The notes: generated from the sequence alone by a model not told the origin. A stretch of DNA of 64,000 nucleotides from Flavobacterium zhairuonense (GCF_004352915.1 NZ_SJSY01000075.1:186001-250000), one strand, 5' to 3'; shown: positions 31,913 to 40,844, numbered from the stretch's first letter. Translations and numbers: made by a program.

Positions 31913-32170
31913 AATCCCGAATAAAAAATTCTATCTAAAAATTAATATTTAATTTTGTCTCATAAATAACATATAATCTCATTTGTGTGAATTTGTTTTG
32001 TTTTTCACTTTAAAAAGAGAAAAATATAACAAATTGACACAAAAGGTTATAAGATAACAAATTAGAAGCTCTTATTTTTTTATTTTATTGAATTTAAAGT
32101 TCAAATTTTGCTTTTTTGACATAAATTAAAGTGAAATTGAAATATTTTTAAAGGATTTACAATAAATCTG
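31913..32170. other. AT-rich leader region upstream of pckA
   Basis: This non-coding stretch is AT-rich and has no repeat arm, RNA gene or reading frame that I can support. It probably holds regulatory DNA for pckA upstream of its -7 box. Confidence 0.4.
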
Positions 32171-32178
32171 TAATTTTG
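32171..32178 (+). promoter_or_regulatory. Putative -7 promoter element of pckA
   Basis: TAATTTTG matches TAnnTTTG, 34 bp upstream of the start codon. The -33 region is not clear. Confidence 0.55.
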
Positions 32179-32212
32179 CATTCTATCAAACATCACACAC
32201 AACTTAAAATTT

Positions 32213-33817
32213 ATGGACACTAACACACTTTTCTCGCAATCGATTTCGTTAAAAGAATTAGGAATTGAAAATGCTAAAGTTCGCTATCAATTATCCCCAG
32301 ATGAATTGCATGCCATTACTTTACAATCAGGCCAGGGTGTCGAAAGCTCAACAGGAGCATTGGCTATTAATACAGGTGAATTTACAGGACGTTCTCCACA
32401 AGATCGTTTTATTGTAAAAGATGCGATTACAGAAGATAAAGTATGGTGGGGAAATGTAAATATTCCTTTTGCACCAGAAGCTTTTGAAAAACTATATAAT
32501 AAGGTAACAAAGTTTTTATCAGACAAAGAAGTTTTCGTTCGCGATTCTTATGTTTGTTCTGATGCAAACTATAGACTAAATGTTCGTGTTGTAACCGAGA
32601 CGGCTTGGTCAAATTTATTTTGCTACAATATGTTTCTTCGTCCAGAAGATTCAGAATTAGCAAACTTTACTCCAGAATGGACGGTAGTTTGTGCGCCAAG
32701 TTTCATGGCAGATCCTGCTGTTGACGGAACTCGTCAGTCTAACTTCGCAATTTTAGATTTTACTAAAAAAATTGCTCTTATTGGCGGAACTGGATATACA
32801 GGTGAAATGAAAAAAGGAATTTTCTCTGCGTTGAATTTCATCTTGCCAGTTTTCAAAAATACACTTCCAATGCACTGTAGTGCCAACGTTGGTAAAAACG
32901 GAGATACTGCAATTTTCTTCGGATTATCTGGAACAGGAAAAACTACTTTGTCTGCAGATCCAGAACGTAAATTAATTGGAGATGACGAACACGGATGGAC
33001 AAGCGAAAATTCAGTTTTCAACTTTGAAGGCGGTTGTTATGCGAAAGTAATCAACCTTTCTGAAGAGAATGAACCAGACATTTACAGAGCAATCAAAAAA
33101 GGTGCACTTTTAGAAAATGTGGTTTTCAAAGCAGGAACTAACGAAGTGGATTATGATGATGTTTCAATCACTCAAAATACACGTGTTAGTTACCCAATAT
33201 CTCATATTGACAATATTCAGCCAGGTTCAATTGGCCACAATCCTAAAAATATATTTTTCTTGACGGCAGACTCTTTCGGAATTTTGCCTCCAATTTCAAG
33301 ATTAACTCCAGGTCAGGCGGCTTACCATTTTATTTCTGGATATACTGCAAAAGTTGCTGGAACTGAAGCTGGTGTAACAGAACCACAGCCAAATTTCTCT
33401 GCTTGTTTTGGAGCGCCTTTCATGCCTTTGCATCCAACAAAATATGCTGAAATGTTAAGCAAAAAAATGAAAGATGCAGGAGTAAAAGTTTGGTTGATCA
33501 ATACAGGATGGACAGGCGGTCCTTACGGAACTGGAAGCCGAATGAAACTAAAATATACTCGTGCTATGATTACTGCGGCATTAAACGGAGAATTGGATAG
33601 TGTAGAGTACAAAGATCACGCTGTATTTGGAATTGCAAAACCACAATCTTGTCCAAATGTTCCAGAGGAAATTTTAAATCCAAGAAATACATGGGCAGAT
33701 AAAGATTTATACGATAAAAAAGCGTTAGAATTAGCTCAGAAATTCAAAGCTAATTTTGCCAAATTTGAAGAATTTGCAAATGCTGAAATTTTAGCAGGAG
33801 CACCGATTACAGAATAA
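32213..33817 (+). CDS. pckA: Phosphoenolpyruvate carboxykinase (ATP)
   Basis: The 534-residue enzyme converts oxaloacetate and ATP to phosphoenolpyruvate, CO2 and ADP, the first committed step of gluconeogenesis. It has the kinase-1a P-loop GLSGTGKTTLS, the metal-binding IGDDEHGW, the substrate segment TGRSPQDRFIV and the adenine-binding NTGWTGGPYGTGSRM. The length fits the ATP-dependent class. The gene is monocistronic and is followed by a terminator shared with the convergent HTH gene. Confidence 0.97.
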   Translation: MDTNTLFSQSISLKELGIENAKVRYQLSPDELHAITLQSGQGVESSTGALAINTGEFTGRSPQDRFIVKDAITEDKVWWGNVNIPFAPEAFEKLYNKVTKFLSDKEVFVRDSYVCSDANYRLNVRVVTETAWSNLFCYNMFLRPEDSELANFTPEWTVVCAPSFMADPAVDGTRQSNFAILDFTKKIALIGGTGYTGEMKKGIFSALNFILPVFKNTLPMHCSANVGKNGDTAIFFGLSGTGKTTLSADPERKLIGDDEHGWTSENSVFNFEGGCYAKVINLSEENEPDIYRAIKKGALLENVVFKAGTNEVDYDDVSITQNTRVSYPISHIDNIQPGSIGHNPKNIFFLTADSFGILPPISRLTPGQAAYHFISGYTAKVAGTEAGVTEPQPNFSACFGAPFMPLHPTKYAEMLSKKMKDAGVKVWLINTGWTGGPYGTGSRMKLKYTRAMITAALNGELDSVEYKDHAVFGIAKPQSCPNVPEEILNPRNTWADKDLYDKKALELAQKFKANFAKFEEFANAEILAGAPITE

Positions 33818-33841
33818 AGGGGCAATTACTAATTCAAAATT

Positions 33842-33873
33842 AAAAAAGCTGTTCGTTATGAACAGCTTTTTTT
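33842..33873. terminator. Bidirectional terminator between pckA and the HTH gene
   Basis: AAAAAAGCTGTTC and GAACAGCTTTTTT pair around GTTAT, with A-run on one side and T-run on the other. The last codons and stop of the HTH gene lie within the hairpin. The same stem reappears at 38031. Confidence 0.88.
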
Positions 33874-34182
33874 GTTTTTATACTCATTCTTTTCTCGAAA
33901 CTCTTGAACTATTTTGTTGAGTTCATTTAAAATAACGAGAGTAGAGTTCTCAATATTAAATTCACCTTGTTTTTTTTGGGTCATTTCTCCTGCAACAAAA
34001 AAGTCTAAATTTTTACTAAAATAATTGCATACTTTGACGACAAAATAAAGATCTATTTTTTTTAATCTTCCATTTTCGATCTTAGATAATTCGCTTTGAG
34101 TAATTCCCAGATCATCGGCTAATTTGCTTTGTGACAAATTATTTTCCTCTCTTAATTTTTTGATTTTAAATCCTACTGGCAT
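33856..34182 (-). CDS. XRE-family helix-turn-helix regulator
   Basis: The 108-residue protein has an N-terminal HTH domain, IKKLREENNLSQSKLADDLG followed by ITQSELSKIENGRLKKID, typical of Cro/C1-type DNA-binding proteins. The C-terminal part (about 75-108) is helical and may dimerise. The gene is divergent from the small-peptide/GLPGLI/outer-membrane gene set, with 121 bp between starts, so it is the likely regulator of that set. Its final codons are read through the terminator hairpin shared with pckA. Confidence 0.88.
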   Translation of the reverse strand: MPVGFKIKKLREENNLSQSKLADDLGITQSELSKIENGRLKKIDLYFVVKVCNYFSKNLDFFVAGEMTQKKQGEFNIENSTLVILNELNKIVQEFREKNEYKNKKSCS

Positions 34183-34255
34183 ATAGATATTTTTTTAGTT
34201 TGAAATAGTATAAATTTTATTCGAAATCAATATAGTAAGAAAAATAACAAATAAA

Positions 34256-34263
34256 TAAGTTTG
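34256..34263 (+). promoter_or_regulatory. Possible -7 element for the peptide/GLPGLI cluster
   Basis: TAAGTTTG matches TAnnTTTG and lies 40 bp before the peptide start. No -33 TTG is seen at a standard distance, which would fit a promoter needing an activator. Confidence 0.4.
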
Positions 34264-34303
34264 TAATATATAAAATATAGTATTAATATTACAAAATTTA
34301 ATT

Positions 34304-34528
34304 ATGGAAAAATTATTATTTACAGTTTTTGCTGTTGTTGGATTTAGCACAATTTCAGTTGCTAATAATTATTTACAGGTAAAAAAACTTCAACCTGAAG
34401 TTGTTGTTTTATCAGATTGCACTCAAGATCAAGAAGCCGCATTTGATGAGTGTATGTCCAATGGATGTGGTTACTTTGAATCATACTTTTTTGGTGCAGC
34501 CGCATGGGGTAGATGCATGGGAGCATAA
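34304..34528 (+). CDS. Small secreted peptide with four cysteines
   Basis: The product has 74 residues. The signal peptide MEKLLFTVFAVVGFSTISVA probably ends at residue 20, leaving a mature peptide of about 54 residues. Four cysteines (39, 50, 55, 71) fall in LSDCTQDQEAAFDECMSNGCG and WGRCMGA, enough for two disulfides. The core is acidic with a Gly/Ala/aromatic tail. I do not recognise a family. It is followed by a hairpin, a GLPGLI gene and an outer-membrane receptor-like gene, and a divergent HTH gene precedes it. It may be an exported precursor or signal peptide (inference). Confidence 0.72.
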   Translation: MEKLLFTVFAVVGFSTISVANNYLQVKKLQPEVVVLSDCTQDQEAAFDECMSNGCGYFESYFFGAAAWGRCMGA

Positions 34529-34539
34529 TTCTAATAATA

Positions 34540-34565
34540 ATGGGCTTTCTACGATGAAAGCCCAT
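34540..34565 (+). terminator. Hairpin between the peptide gene and the GLPGLI gene
   Basis: A perfect 10-bp stem ATGGGCTTTC / GAAAGCCCAT has a 6-nt loop. It is not followed by a T-run, so it is more likely a partial terminator or an mRNA-stabilising hairpin that sets different levels of the peptide and the downstream genes. Confidence 0.6.
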
Positions 34566-34583
34566 CAATAAACAGTATAAATT

Positions 34584-35321
34584 ATGACAAATAGAGTAAT
34601 TATTATCTTGATTTTTTTTACAGTTTTTATTTCTTCTGCTCAGATAAGAAATGGAAGAATTGAATATGGCGTAAATATTGAAATGCTTGAGGGGCTTAAA
34701 GAAAATGGACCTCTCAAAAATACATATGCAGAGACTGTTGAAAATGCTAAATATTTAAGTTTTGTGTTAAATTTCGATAAAGAAAAAGCTGTTTTTTCTT
34801 TTGATGAAGGTTTGGCAGTTGCAAATTCAGATCTTTTTATGGCGAAAATTTCTGCTGGTTATATGAATGTAGTCTATCAAAATAAGGAATATTCACTCTG
34901 TGCGGTTAATGGTTTCGGTAATTATTTGCTAAAGACAGATGCTATAAGCGAGTGGATATTAGAAAATGATACCAAAGAAATTCAAGGCTTTTTATGTTAT
35001 AAAGCAACTTCAACAAAGAAAATAAATAATGGAAAAGGAAGTTTTGTTTTTCCAATTATTGCTTGGTACTGCCCAAAGATTCCTGTTTCATTTGGACCAA
35101 ATGGGTATGGTAATCTGCCTGGTCTTATATTAGAGTTACAAGTGCGAAATGTTGTTTATGGGGTTAAAAAAATTGATTTGAATTTAGCAAAGCCACCAAT
35201 AATGGATAATCCGAAGGAATATCCTGTAATTAATCAGCAAGAATTTGATGAAATGGTAATGACTGCATTCAAAAACAGAAATGCTGTAAATGGATTTAAA
35301 AAGCCAGATGATAAATTTTAG
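34584..35321 (+). CDS. GLPGLI family secreted protein
   Basis: The 245-residue protein has a signal peptide (VIIILIFFTVFISSAQ). It carries the family's name motif as GNLPGLILEL near residue 175, preceded by IIAWYCPKIPVSFGPNGYG and by the typical IQGFLCYKATSTK. GLPGLI proteins are known only from Bacteroidota and have no proven function; they often sit beside TonB-receptor-like genes, as here. The following outer-membrane gene starts about 50 bp downstream. A role in exporting or processing the upstream small peptide is a guess from context. Confidence 0.9.
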   Translation: MTNRVIIILIFFTVFISSAQIRNGRIEYGVNIEMLEGLKENGPLKNTYAETVENAKYLSFVLNFDKEKAVFSFDEGLAVANSDLFMAKISAGYMNVVYQNKEYSLCAVNGFGNYLLKTDAISEWILENDTKEIQGFLCYKATSTKKINNGKGSFVFPIIAWYCPKIPVSFGPNGYGNLPGLILELQVRNVVYGVKKIDLNLAKPPIMDNPKEYPVINQQEFDEMVMTAFKNRNAVNGFKKPDDKF

Positions 35322-35371
35322 ATTTTGTTCACTTAAAAATAATCCTCAGCATCTCTAATGAGGCAATAGTA

Positions 35372-38032
35372 ATGCTTAAAGTAATACTTTTCTTTTTATT
35401 TCCTGTAATTTGTTTTTGTCAAATAAAAATTTTAAAAGGAACAATATCTTCTGAAACAGGTATTTTTTTGGAATCAGCCAATCTCATAGCTAGACCTTTG
35501 CAAGAAAAAGCAGGCTTAAAATTTGCAATAACCGACAATAAAGGGAGATATATTTTAGAACTCGATAAAAATATTGATTATGAAATTGTTGTTTCGTACA
35601 TTGGTTTTAAAGATCAATTACTTGAACTTAAATCTAATTCTGATGTAACAATATATAATTTTAGTTTACATTCAAGTGGTGAGAAATTAAAAGAGATTGT
35701 CATAAAGCATGAATATAAAGCCATTAAAATAAGGAAAGATACAATTACTTTTACTGTTAAAAGTTTTGCGAACGGGAATGAACGCAAAATGAAAGAAATC
35801 TTAGAAAAACTTCCAGGAATAGAGGTAGACAAGAATGGGATAGTAACAGTTCAGGGAAAAAAAGTTACTCAAATGTTGGTTGAAGGAAAACCTTTTTTTG
35901 GAGGAGGTTCTAAATTAGCTGTTGAGAATATTCCAGCGGATGCTCTTGACAAAATTGAAGTCATTGATAATTTTAATGAGGTTGGTTTTATGAAAAAAGT
36001 CTCTGACAGTGAAGATCTGGCAATGAATGTAAAACTCAAAGAGGATAAAAAGAAATTCGTTTTTGGAGACATTGAAGGTGGTCTTGGTGTAGGGATTAAT
36101 GAGTCAAATTTACTTCATGCAGGATTGTTTTATTATGCATCAAAATTAAATGTAAGTTTTATAGGCGATGTAAATAATATTGGTAAAAGTACTTTTACAT
36201 ATAGTGACTTAAGAAGGTTTACAGGCGGATCAAGCAATTATCTGTTAAAAAGAAAAACAATTAATAACTTGTATGCACTTACTAAAGATAATACAGATGT
36301 TGTACATAATAAGTCGCAATTTGAAGCGATAAGTCTGAGCTATAATTTTTCTCCAAAATTTACTGTTTTAGGATTTTCAATTTTCTCAAAAATTTTAAGT
36401 AATGCAAGAAATGTGATTCAAAATGAATATTTAGAAAACACAAGTCAGACTTATGAAAACAAAATTGAAAACAATCAAAATTCGAGTGTTTTGAATATTA
36501 CGAATCTAAAAATGGATTATGCTCCTAACAAGAATCAAAAAGTATTTTATAACGGACAATTTCAATCCAGTACAAATGATTTAAAAAGCGTAATGGATTC
36601 TTTTACCAAAGCAGATTCAAGTATATTTAAAACACTTAATAATGCTGATAATACCTCTTTTAAGCAATATCTCGAATGGCATAAAAATTATAACCTGACA
36701 AATACCACAACATTTGTACTAAGCCAATCTTATGAAAATAGTAAACTAGGGAATCAATGGCTAACCAATGAGCCTTTTTTAGAAGGATTTATTCCCCTGC
36801 AAGAAGATAGAAGTTATAAAGTAGACCAATTAAAAAAGTTAAGAGCCAATATTGTTGATGCTATTTTTAAACATTATTGGATTATTAATAGTCATAATCA
36901 TATTTATATCAATATTGGTAACAATTTTGAAGATTCAAAATTCGAAACAGCCGAAATGCAATTGCTAAGTGATAATACAATTAACAATTTTGATAAGGCA
37001 GGATTTGGGAATAATACAAAATATCAATTTAATGATTTTTATCTTGGGTTAGAATACAAGTTTAAAATAGGAAAGTGGACTAATAAAACAGGGCTATATT
37101 ATCACTGGTACGAATTGAAAAATAAACAAATAGGCGGAGATTACAAATTTTCGAAGAAAATATTACTACCACAATGGAATATCGACTATGAATTTAGCCA
37201 ATCTGAAAAAATAAGCTTAAATTATAAACTAGAGGCAAATTTCCCCGAAGTTAATCAGGTCTCAAATCGATATACGTTGCAAAAGTACAACCTTGTTTAC
37301 AAAGGAAACGAACTATTGCAAAATGGTAAGTATCATACTTTTAATTTGTTTTATTCAAAAATGAATATATATAAAGGGATTTTTTGGAATGGGTTTTTAA
37401 ACTATATAAGGAAAAACGAAGTCATTAGGAATCAAATAGGAATAGATGGTATCAATCAGTTCAATACGCCAGTTTTAAGAAATGATCCCGAAACTAGCGT
37501 ACTTTTTAACGGCTCTTTTAAAAAGAAAATTTATCGGTTTGAACTTATCTTAAATGCTAATTTGAATTGGTTGAATTATTTCCAAAAGTTAAATAATTCA
37601 ATAACATTAAATAATAGAAATAACCAAAATTTTGGAGCAATATTTAAGACTGCTTATAAAGAATGGCCGAATCTAAGTATTGGGTATGAAAAAGGATACA
37701 GCCATTTTACGGGGTTAACAAGCTCAAGTTATCAATCTGATGCTCTTAATAGTAATCTCGAATTTACGTTTTTTAAATTTTGGATTTATAAAGTAGATTA
37801 TCAATATCTAAAAAATATAAATTCAAATAATCGTAGTGATTCTTATGAAGTAACAAATATGAGTTTGCGTTATCAGAAAAAAAACAACCCTTTTGGATTT
37901 GAATTGATTAGTAATAACTTATTTGATGTTCGAAGAAAGAATAGTTATTCTTTTTCAGATTATATTATTAGTCAGCAGTCAACCTATATTTTACCAAGAG
38001 TAATGATGTTTTCGGTTAGCTATAAATTATAA
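35372..38032 (+). CDS. TonB-dependent-receptor-like outer-membrane beta-barrel protein with carboxypeptidase-regulatory-like domain
   Basis: The 886-residue protein has a signal peptide (VILFFLFPVICFCQ). Next come a CarboxypepD_reg-like domain at about 20-100 (LKGTISSETGIFLESANLIA, VVSYIGFKDQLLEL), a plug-like domain (EILEKLPGIEVDKNGIVTVQGKK, LVEGKPFFGG, NIPADALDKIEVIDNF), and a long beta-barrel ending in the aromatic-rich strand MMFSVSYKL. No clear TonB box is visible. It is the last gene of the peptide/GLPGLI set and has its own terminator. It could be the outer-membrane port for the peptide; this is inference. Confidence 0.9.
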   Translation: MLKVILFFLFPVICFCQIKILKGTISSETGIFLESANLIARPLQEKAGLKFAITDNKGRYILELDKNIDYEIVVSYIGFKDQLLELKSNSDVTIYNFSLHSSGEKLKEIVIKHEYKAIKIRKDTITFTVKSFANGNERKMKEILEKLPGIEVDKNGIVTVQGKKVTQMLVEGKPFFGGGSKLAVENIPADALDKIEVIDNFNEVGFMKKVSDSEDLAMNVKLKEDKKKFVFGDIEGGLGVGINESNLLHAGLFYYASKLNVSFIGDVNNIGKSTFTYSDLRRFTGGSSNYLLKRKTINNLYALTKDNTDVVHNKSQFEAISLSYNFSPKFTVLGFSIFSKILSNARNVIQNEYLENTSQTYENKIENNQNSSVLNITNLKMDYAPNKNQKVFYNGQFQSSTNDLKSVMDSFTKADSSIFKTLNNADNTSFKQYLEWHKNYNLTNTTTFVLSQSYENSKLGNQWLTNEPFLEGFIPLQEDRSYKVDQLKKLRANIVDAIFKHYWIINSHNHIYINIGNNFEDSKFETAEMQLLSDNTINNFDKAGFGNNTKYQFNDFYLGLEYKFKIGKWTNKTGLYYHWYELKNKQIGGDYKFSKKILLPQWNIDYEFSQSEKISLNYKLEANFPEVNQVSNRYTLQKYNLVYKGNELLQNGKYHTFNLFYSKMNIYKGIFWNGFLNYIRKNEVIRNQIGIDGINQFNTPVLRNDPETSVLFNGSFKKKIYRFELILNANLNWLNYFQKLNNSITLNNRNNQNFGAIFKTAYKEWPNLSIGYEKGYSHFTGLTSSSYQSDALNSNLEFTFFKFWIYKVDYQYLKNINSNNRSDSYEVTNMSLRYQKKNNPFGFELISNNLFDVRRKNSYSFSDYIISQQSTYILPRVMMFSVSYKL

Positions 38033-38062
38033 AAAAGCTGTTCAATTTGAACAGCTTTTTTT
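38031..38062 (+). terminator. Terminator of the GLPGLI/outer-membrane cluster
   Basis: A 15-bp stem AAAAAAGCTGTTCAA / TTGAACAGCTTTTTT overlaps the last base of the stop codon. It is the same AAAGCTGTTC stem as the terminator at 33842, so the cluster is bracketed by matching hairpins. Confidence 0.88.
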
Positions 38063-38374
38063 GTTTCCAATCGCAAAAAATAAATTTAACACTGAAAAAC
38101 AGCGATTGGGAAACTTGAAATTTATTTCTTTTGGCTGGTTGATACTTTTAGACAAATCTTAAGCACAGAATCAGCTTTGTAATTTTTGATTGTAATTTGT
38201 TCATTATGATTTAAGCTGATATGGTGCGAAACTAGAACCTTAATGTTATTTAAAAAGTTGAAAAAAATTAATTTAATGTTATGATTAGCCTGGTGAAAAA
38301 CAAACTTATTAATTTTAAAATAACACTTGTTAAATAGAAATTTTTTAAGGCGTGAACAAAAACAAATTGACTAT
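38063..38374. other. Non-coding stretch upstream of the DUF4407 gene
   Basis: About 310 bp of AT-rich DNA. A short inverted repeat, AATCGC...GCGATT, with arms about 30 bp apart lies near the left end (CCAATCGC at 38068). I see no gene, tRNA or dispersed repeat in the rest. Confidence 0.4.
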
Positions 38375-38408
38375 TTGCCTCATAATTAAATTTTTGGCGC
38401 TAAATTTG
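38375..38408 (+). promoter_or_regulatory. Putative promoter of the DUF4407 gene
   Basis: TTG (38375-38377), 23 bp, then TAAATTTG (38401-38408), 31 bp before the chosen ATG. The spacing is at the long end of the usual range. Confidence 0.55.
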
Positions 38409-38439
38409 TTTGATCAATCACAATCAAAAATCATCAATC

Positions 38440-39540
38440 ATGTTAAAACAATTTTTTATCCTATGTTCAGGAGCCGACCGCGATCTCTTGAAAGACTGCT
38501 CAGAGGGCGAGCAAACCAAATATGTTGGAATTGGCGCCACTGTATTTTTTACTGCTGTAATGGCATTTTTAGCGAGTGCTTATGCACTTTTTACCGTTTT
38601 CGATTCTATTTATCCCGCTTTGATTTTTGGATTTGTATGGAGTTTGCTGATTTTCAATTTGGATCGTTTTATTGTTTCGACTATCAAGAAAAGAGATCGT
38701 TTTCTGGATGAATTTCTGCAGGCAACTCCTCGTATTGCATTAGCAATTATTATTGCGATTGTAATTTCAAAACCTTTGGAAATTAAAATCTTCGAAAAAG
38801 AAATCAATACCGTTTTATTGAAAGAGAAAAACGAAATGGAATTGGCCAATAAAAAGCAAATTGGAACTTATTTCAAAACGGATTTAGATAAAAATAAAGC
38901 TGAGATTGCGGCTTTAAAAGCTGATATTGTAAAGAAAGAAAAAGAAGTGAACGCTTTATACTCTACTTATATTACAGAAGCAGAAGGAACTGCAGGAACT
39001 AAAAGACTTGGAAAAGGCCCAGTTTACAAAGAAAAAAGAGAAAAACACGACGCATCTTTAAAAGAATTCGAAGCCCTAAAAACTACAAACGAAGCAAAAA
39101 TCGCCGAAAAAGAAAAAATCGGGAAACAATTGCAAGCTGATTTAGACAAGAAAGTTTCGCAAACACAACCAATTATTGAAGGCTTCGATGGATTAATGGC
39201 GCGTATAAATGCGTTGAACAAACTGCCTTGGCTTCCGTCATTTTTCATTATGCTGTTGTTTTTGGCAATTGAAACATCGCCAATTATTGCCAAATTATTA
39301 GCGCCAAAAGGTGAATTTGATTTCAAGCAAGAAGAGGCCGAAACTGCCATGAAAGCAACTTTGGCACAAAACAAATACCAACGCGATTTATTAGTGAAAA
39401 CCAGCGCCGAAATGCACGACAGAGTTTATGCTGACATTGCAGAAGACAAAGGTTTATTTGATTTACAGCGAAAGAATGCAAAAGAATTGCTGGAACTACA
39501 ATCGCATAAATTTGTAGAAAAACAGAAGGCGACTTTGTAA
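38440..39540 (+). CDS. DUF4407 family membrane protein
   Basis: The protein has 366 residues from the ATG giving MLKQFFILCSGADRDLLKDC; the longer frame begins at a TTG overlapping the promoter's downstream edge. DUF4407 features are the opening ILCSGADRDLL, two transmembrane segments (about 32-73), FNLDRFIVSTIKK, a third at about 90-110, a long charged coiled coil (about 125-245), and a final membrane segment LPWLPSFFIMLLFLAIETSPI. The function is unknown. The coiled coil probably lies outside the inner membrane. It is a single gene. Confidence 0.88.
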   Translation: MLKQFFILCSGADRDLLKDCSEGEQTKYVGIGATVFFTAVMAFLASAYALFTVFDSIYPALIFGFVWSLLIFNLDRFIVSTIKKRDRFLDEFLQATPRIALAIIIAIVISKPLEIKIFEKEINTVLLKEKNEMELANKKQIGTYFKTDLDKNKAEIAALKADIVKKEKEVNALYSTYITEAEGTAGTKRLGKGPVYKEKREKHDASLKEFEALKTTNEAKIAEKEKIGKQLQADLDKKVSQTQPIIEGFDGLMARINALNKLPWLPSFFIMLLFLAIETSPIIAKLLAPKGEFDFKQEEAETAMKATLAQNKYQRDLLVKTSAEMHDRVYADIAEDKGLFDLQRKNAKELLELQSHKFVEKQKATL

Positions 39541-39583
39541 ATAAGTACAAAGTGCAAAGTTTCTAAGTATAAAGTTTAAATGC

Positions 39584-39620
39584 AAAGCCCGAAATAGAGA
39601 TTCTATTTCGGGCTTTTTTA
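39584..39620. terminator. Bidirectional terminator after the DUF4407 gene
   Basis: A 15-bp perfect stem AAAGCCCGAAATAGA / TCTATTTCGGGCTTT with loop GAT is followed by T's. It is flanked by low-complexity ACAAAGT repeats and lies between convergent genes. Confidence 0.88.
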
Positions 39621-39677
39621 TTTTAGACAACGTCAAAAATCTTTGTACTTTGTTCTCAGAACTTTGTACTTTAAAAA

Positions 39678-40394
39678 TTACATGTAACTTAAAATCTCTT
39701 TTTTGTACGCATCATATTCTCCTTGCATGATCAAGCCATTATCAAGAAGTTTTTTGTAATTCTGTAATTTGTCGAAAAGCTCTTCTTTAGACAAATCACT
39801 TAATTTGCGTTCTCCTGTTGATTGTGAAGGTTGTGTTGGCAATGGTTCGTAAGTTTCTGTAACAGCAGGCGCAGCTGGTAAGATTTCTGCAAAGCTTGTC
39901 ACTTCTTCTGTTTCAACTTCTTCAACTTCATCTTCGTCTTCAAAAACAGGTTCTTCAACTTGTACTGTTTCTTGAACTGGAGTTGCAGTTTGAACAGGAT
40001 TTTTCAATAAATCCAATTGTTCTTTAGCGTAAGTATAAATTTTTCTAGCTTGGATTTTTGGAATGTAATCGATAGAAATAGCTAAATCTGTTTTGGTGCC
40101 AAATGAAAATTCAGAACCTAAAATATTTTCTTTTACAAACGTACTTGCAATATCATCCCAAGTATAATCTGTGAAGTCCATAGAAAGACCTAAATTTTTA
40201 GGCTTGCAGATGATAATACGTTTATTTGTTAATACAATGCTGTCAGGAAAAACAGTAATAGCAGGTTTTTTTTGCACTGCAATGTATCCAACTTCTTCGC
40301 CTTTCATCAATAAATCGTTAAGTTTCGAAGTGATTTTTTCAATCGCTTTTGGATCTTGTTCTTCGTTCAGAAATTTTTTAAATTGTTCTTTCAT
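39678..40394 (-). CDS. PH-like domain protein with C-terminal SHOCT motif
   Basis: The 238-residue protein has a bacterial pleckstrin-homology (YokE-like) domain at about 30-135 (EEVGYIAVQKKPAITVFPDSIVLTNKRIII, WDDIASTFVKENILGSEFSFG). An acidic Pro/Glu/Val-rich linker (about 140-195) follows, then a SHOCT-type helical hairpin at the end (KEELFDKLQNYKKLLDNGLIMQGEYDAYKKEIL). Such proteins are cytosolic or membrane-peripheral, with unknown function; SHOCT probably mediates oligomerisation. It is a single gene. Confidence 0.8.
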   Translation of the reverse strand: MKEQFKKFLNEEQDPKAIEKITSKLNDLLMKGEEVGYIAVQKKPAITVFPDSIVLTNKRIIICKPKNLGLSMDFTDYTWDDIASTFVKENILGSEFSFGTKTDLAISIDYIPKIQARKIYTYAKEQLDLLKNPVQTATPVQETVQVEEPVFEDEDEVEEVETEEVTSFAEILPAAPAVTETYEPLPTQPSQSTGERKLSDLSKEELFDKLQNYKKLLDNGLIMQGEYDAYKKEILSYM

Positions 40395-40466
40395 GGTGTT
40401 ATAAGTTGCTAAGTTACAAAGTAACTAAGTTGCTAAGATTTTTTTCTAACGTTGCAAATGTAATGC

Positions 40467-40838
40467 CTAATTTTCTAATTCAGTTATTTCATTTTGAATT
40501 TTCTTTGTCAAACTTTTGAAAACCAATTCATACGAATGATCAATAAGTTCTTTCACAAATTTATCTGGTAAGTTTCCATTTAAAGCTACGGTATTCCAAT
40601 GTACTTTACTCATATGAAACCCTGGTTTTATTTCGTCGTACTCGGCTCTGAGTTCTTCAGCGCGGTCTGGGTCGCATTTTAAATTGACTGAAGCTTCATT
40701 TTTTTCCCATTGAGAAAGCGAAGACAAAGCAAACATTTTTCCGCCTACTTTAAAAACCAAAGTATCTTCATCAAAAGGAAAATGCTCGCTGACACCTTTT
40801 TTCGAAAGACAATATTCGTAATACGTTTCTAAATTCAT
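40467..40838 (-). CDS. MmcQ/YjbR family protein
   Basis: The 123-residue protein has the YjbR fold pattern: MNLETYYEYCLSKKGVSEHFPF, then DTLVFKVGGKMFALSSL, VNLKCDPDRAEELRAEY and PGFHMSKVHWNTVALNGNLP. These small proteins have a CyaY-like fold and are annotated as DNA-binding-like; the biological role is unproven. It is the last gene of a three-gene set with DUF4260 and GNAT genes, 6 bp from its upstream neighbour. Confidence 0.88.
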   Translation of the reverse strand: MNLETYYEYCLSKKGVSEHFPFDEDTLVFKVGGKMFALSSLSQWEKNEASVNLKCDPDRAEELRAEYDEIKPGFHMSKVHWNTVALNGNLPDKFVKELIDHSYELVFKSLTKKIQNEITELEN

Positions 40839-40844
40839 GATTGT

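Noticed and set aside
38352..38711. Frame of 119 codons overlapping the DUF4407 start
   Set aside because: It begins upstream of the promoter box and reads the DUF4407 gene in the wrong frame.
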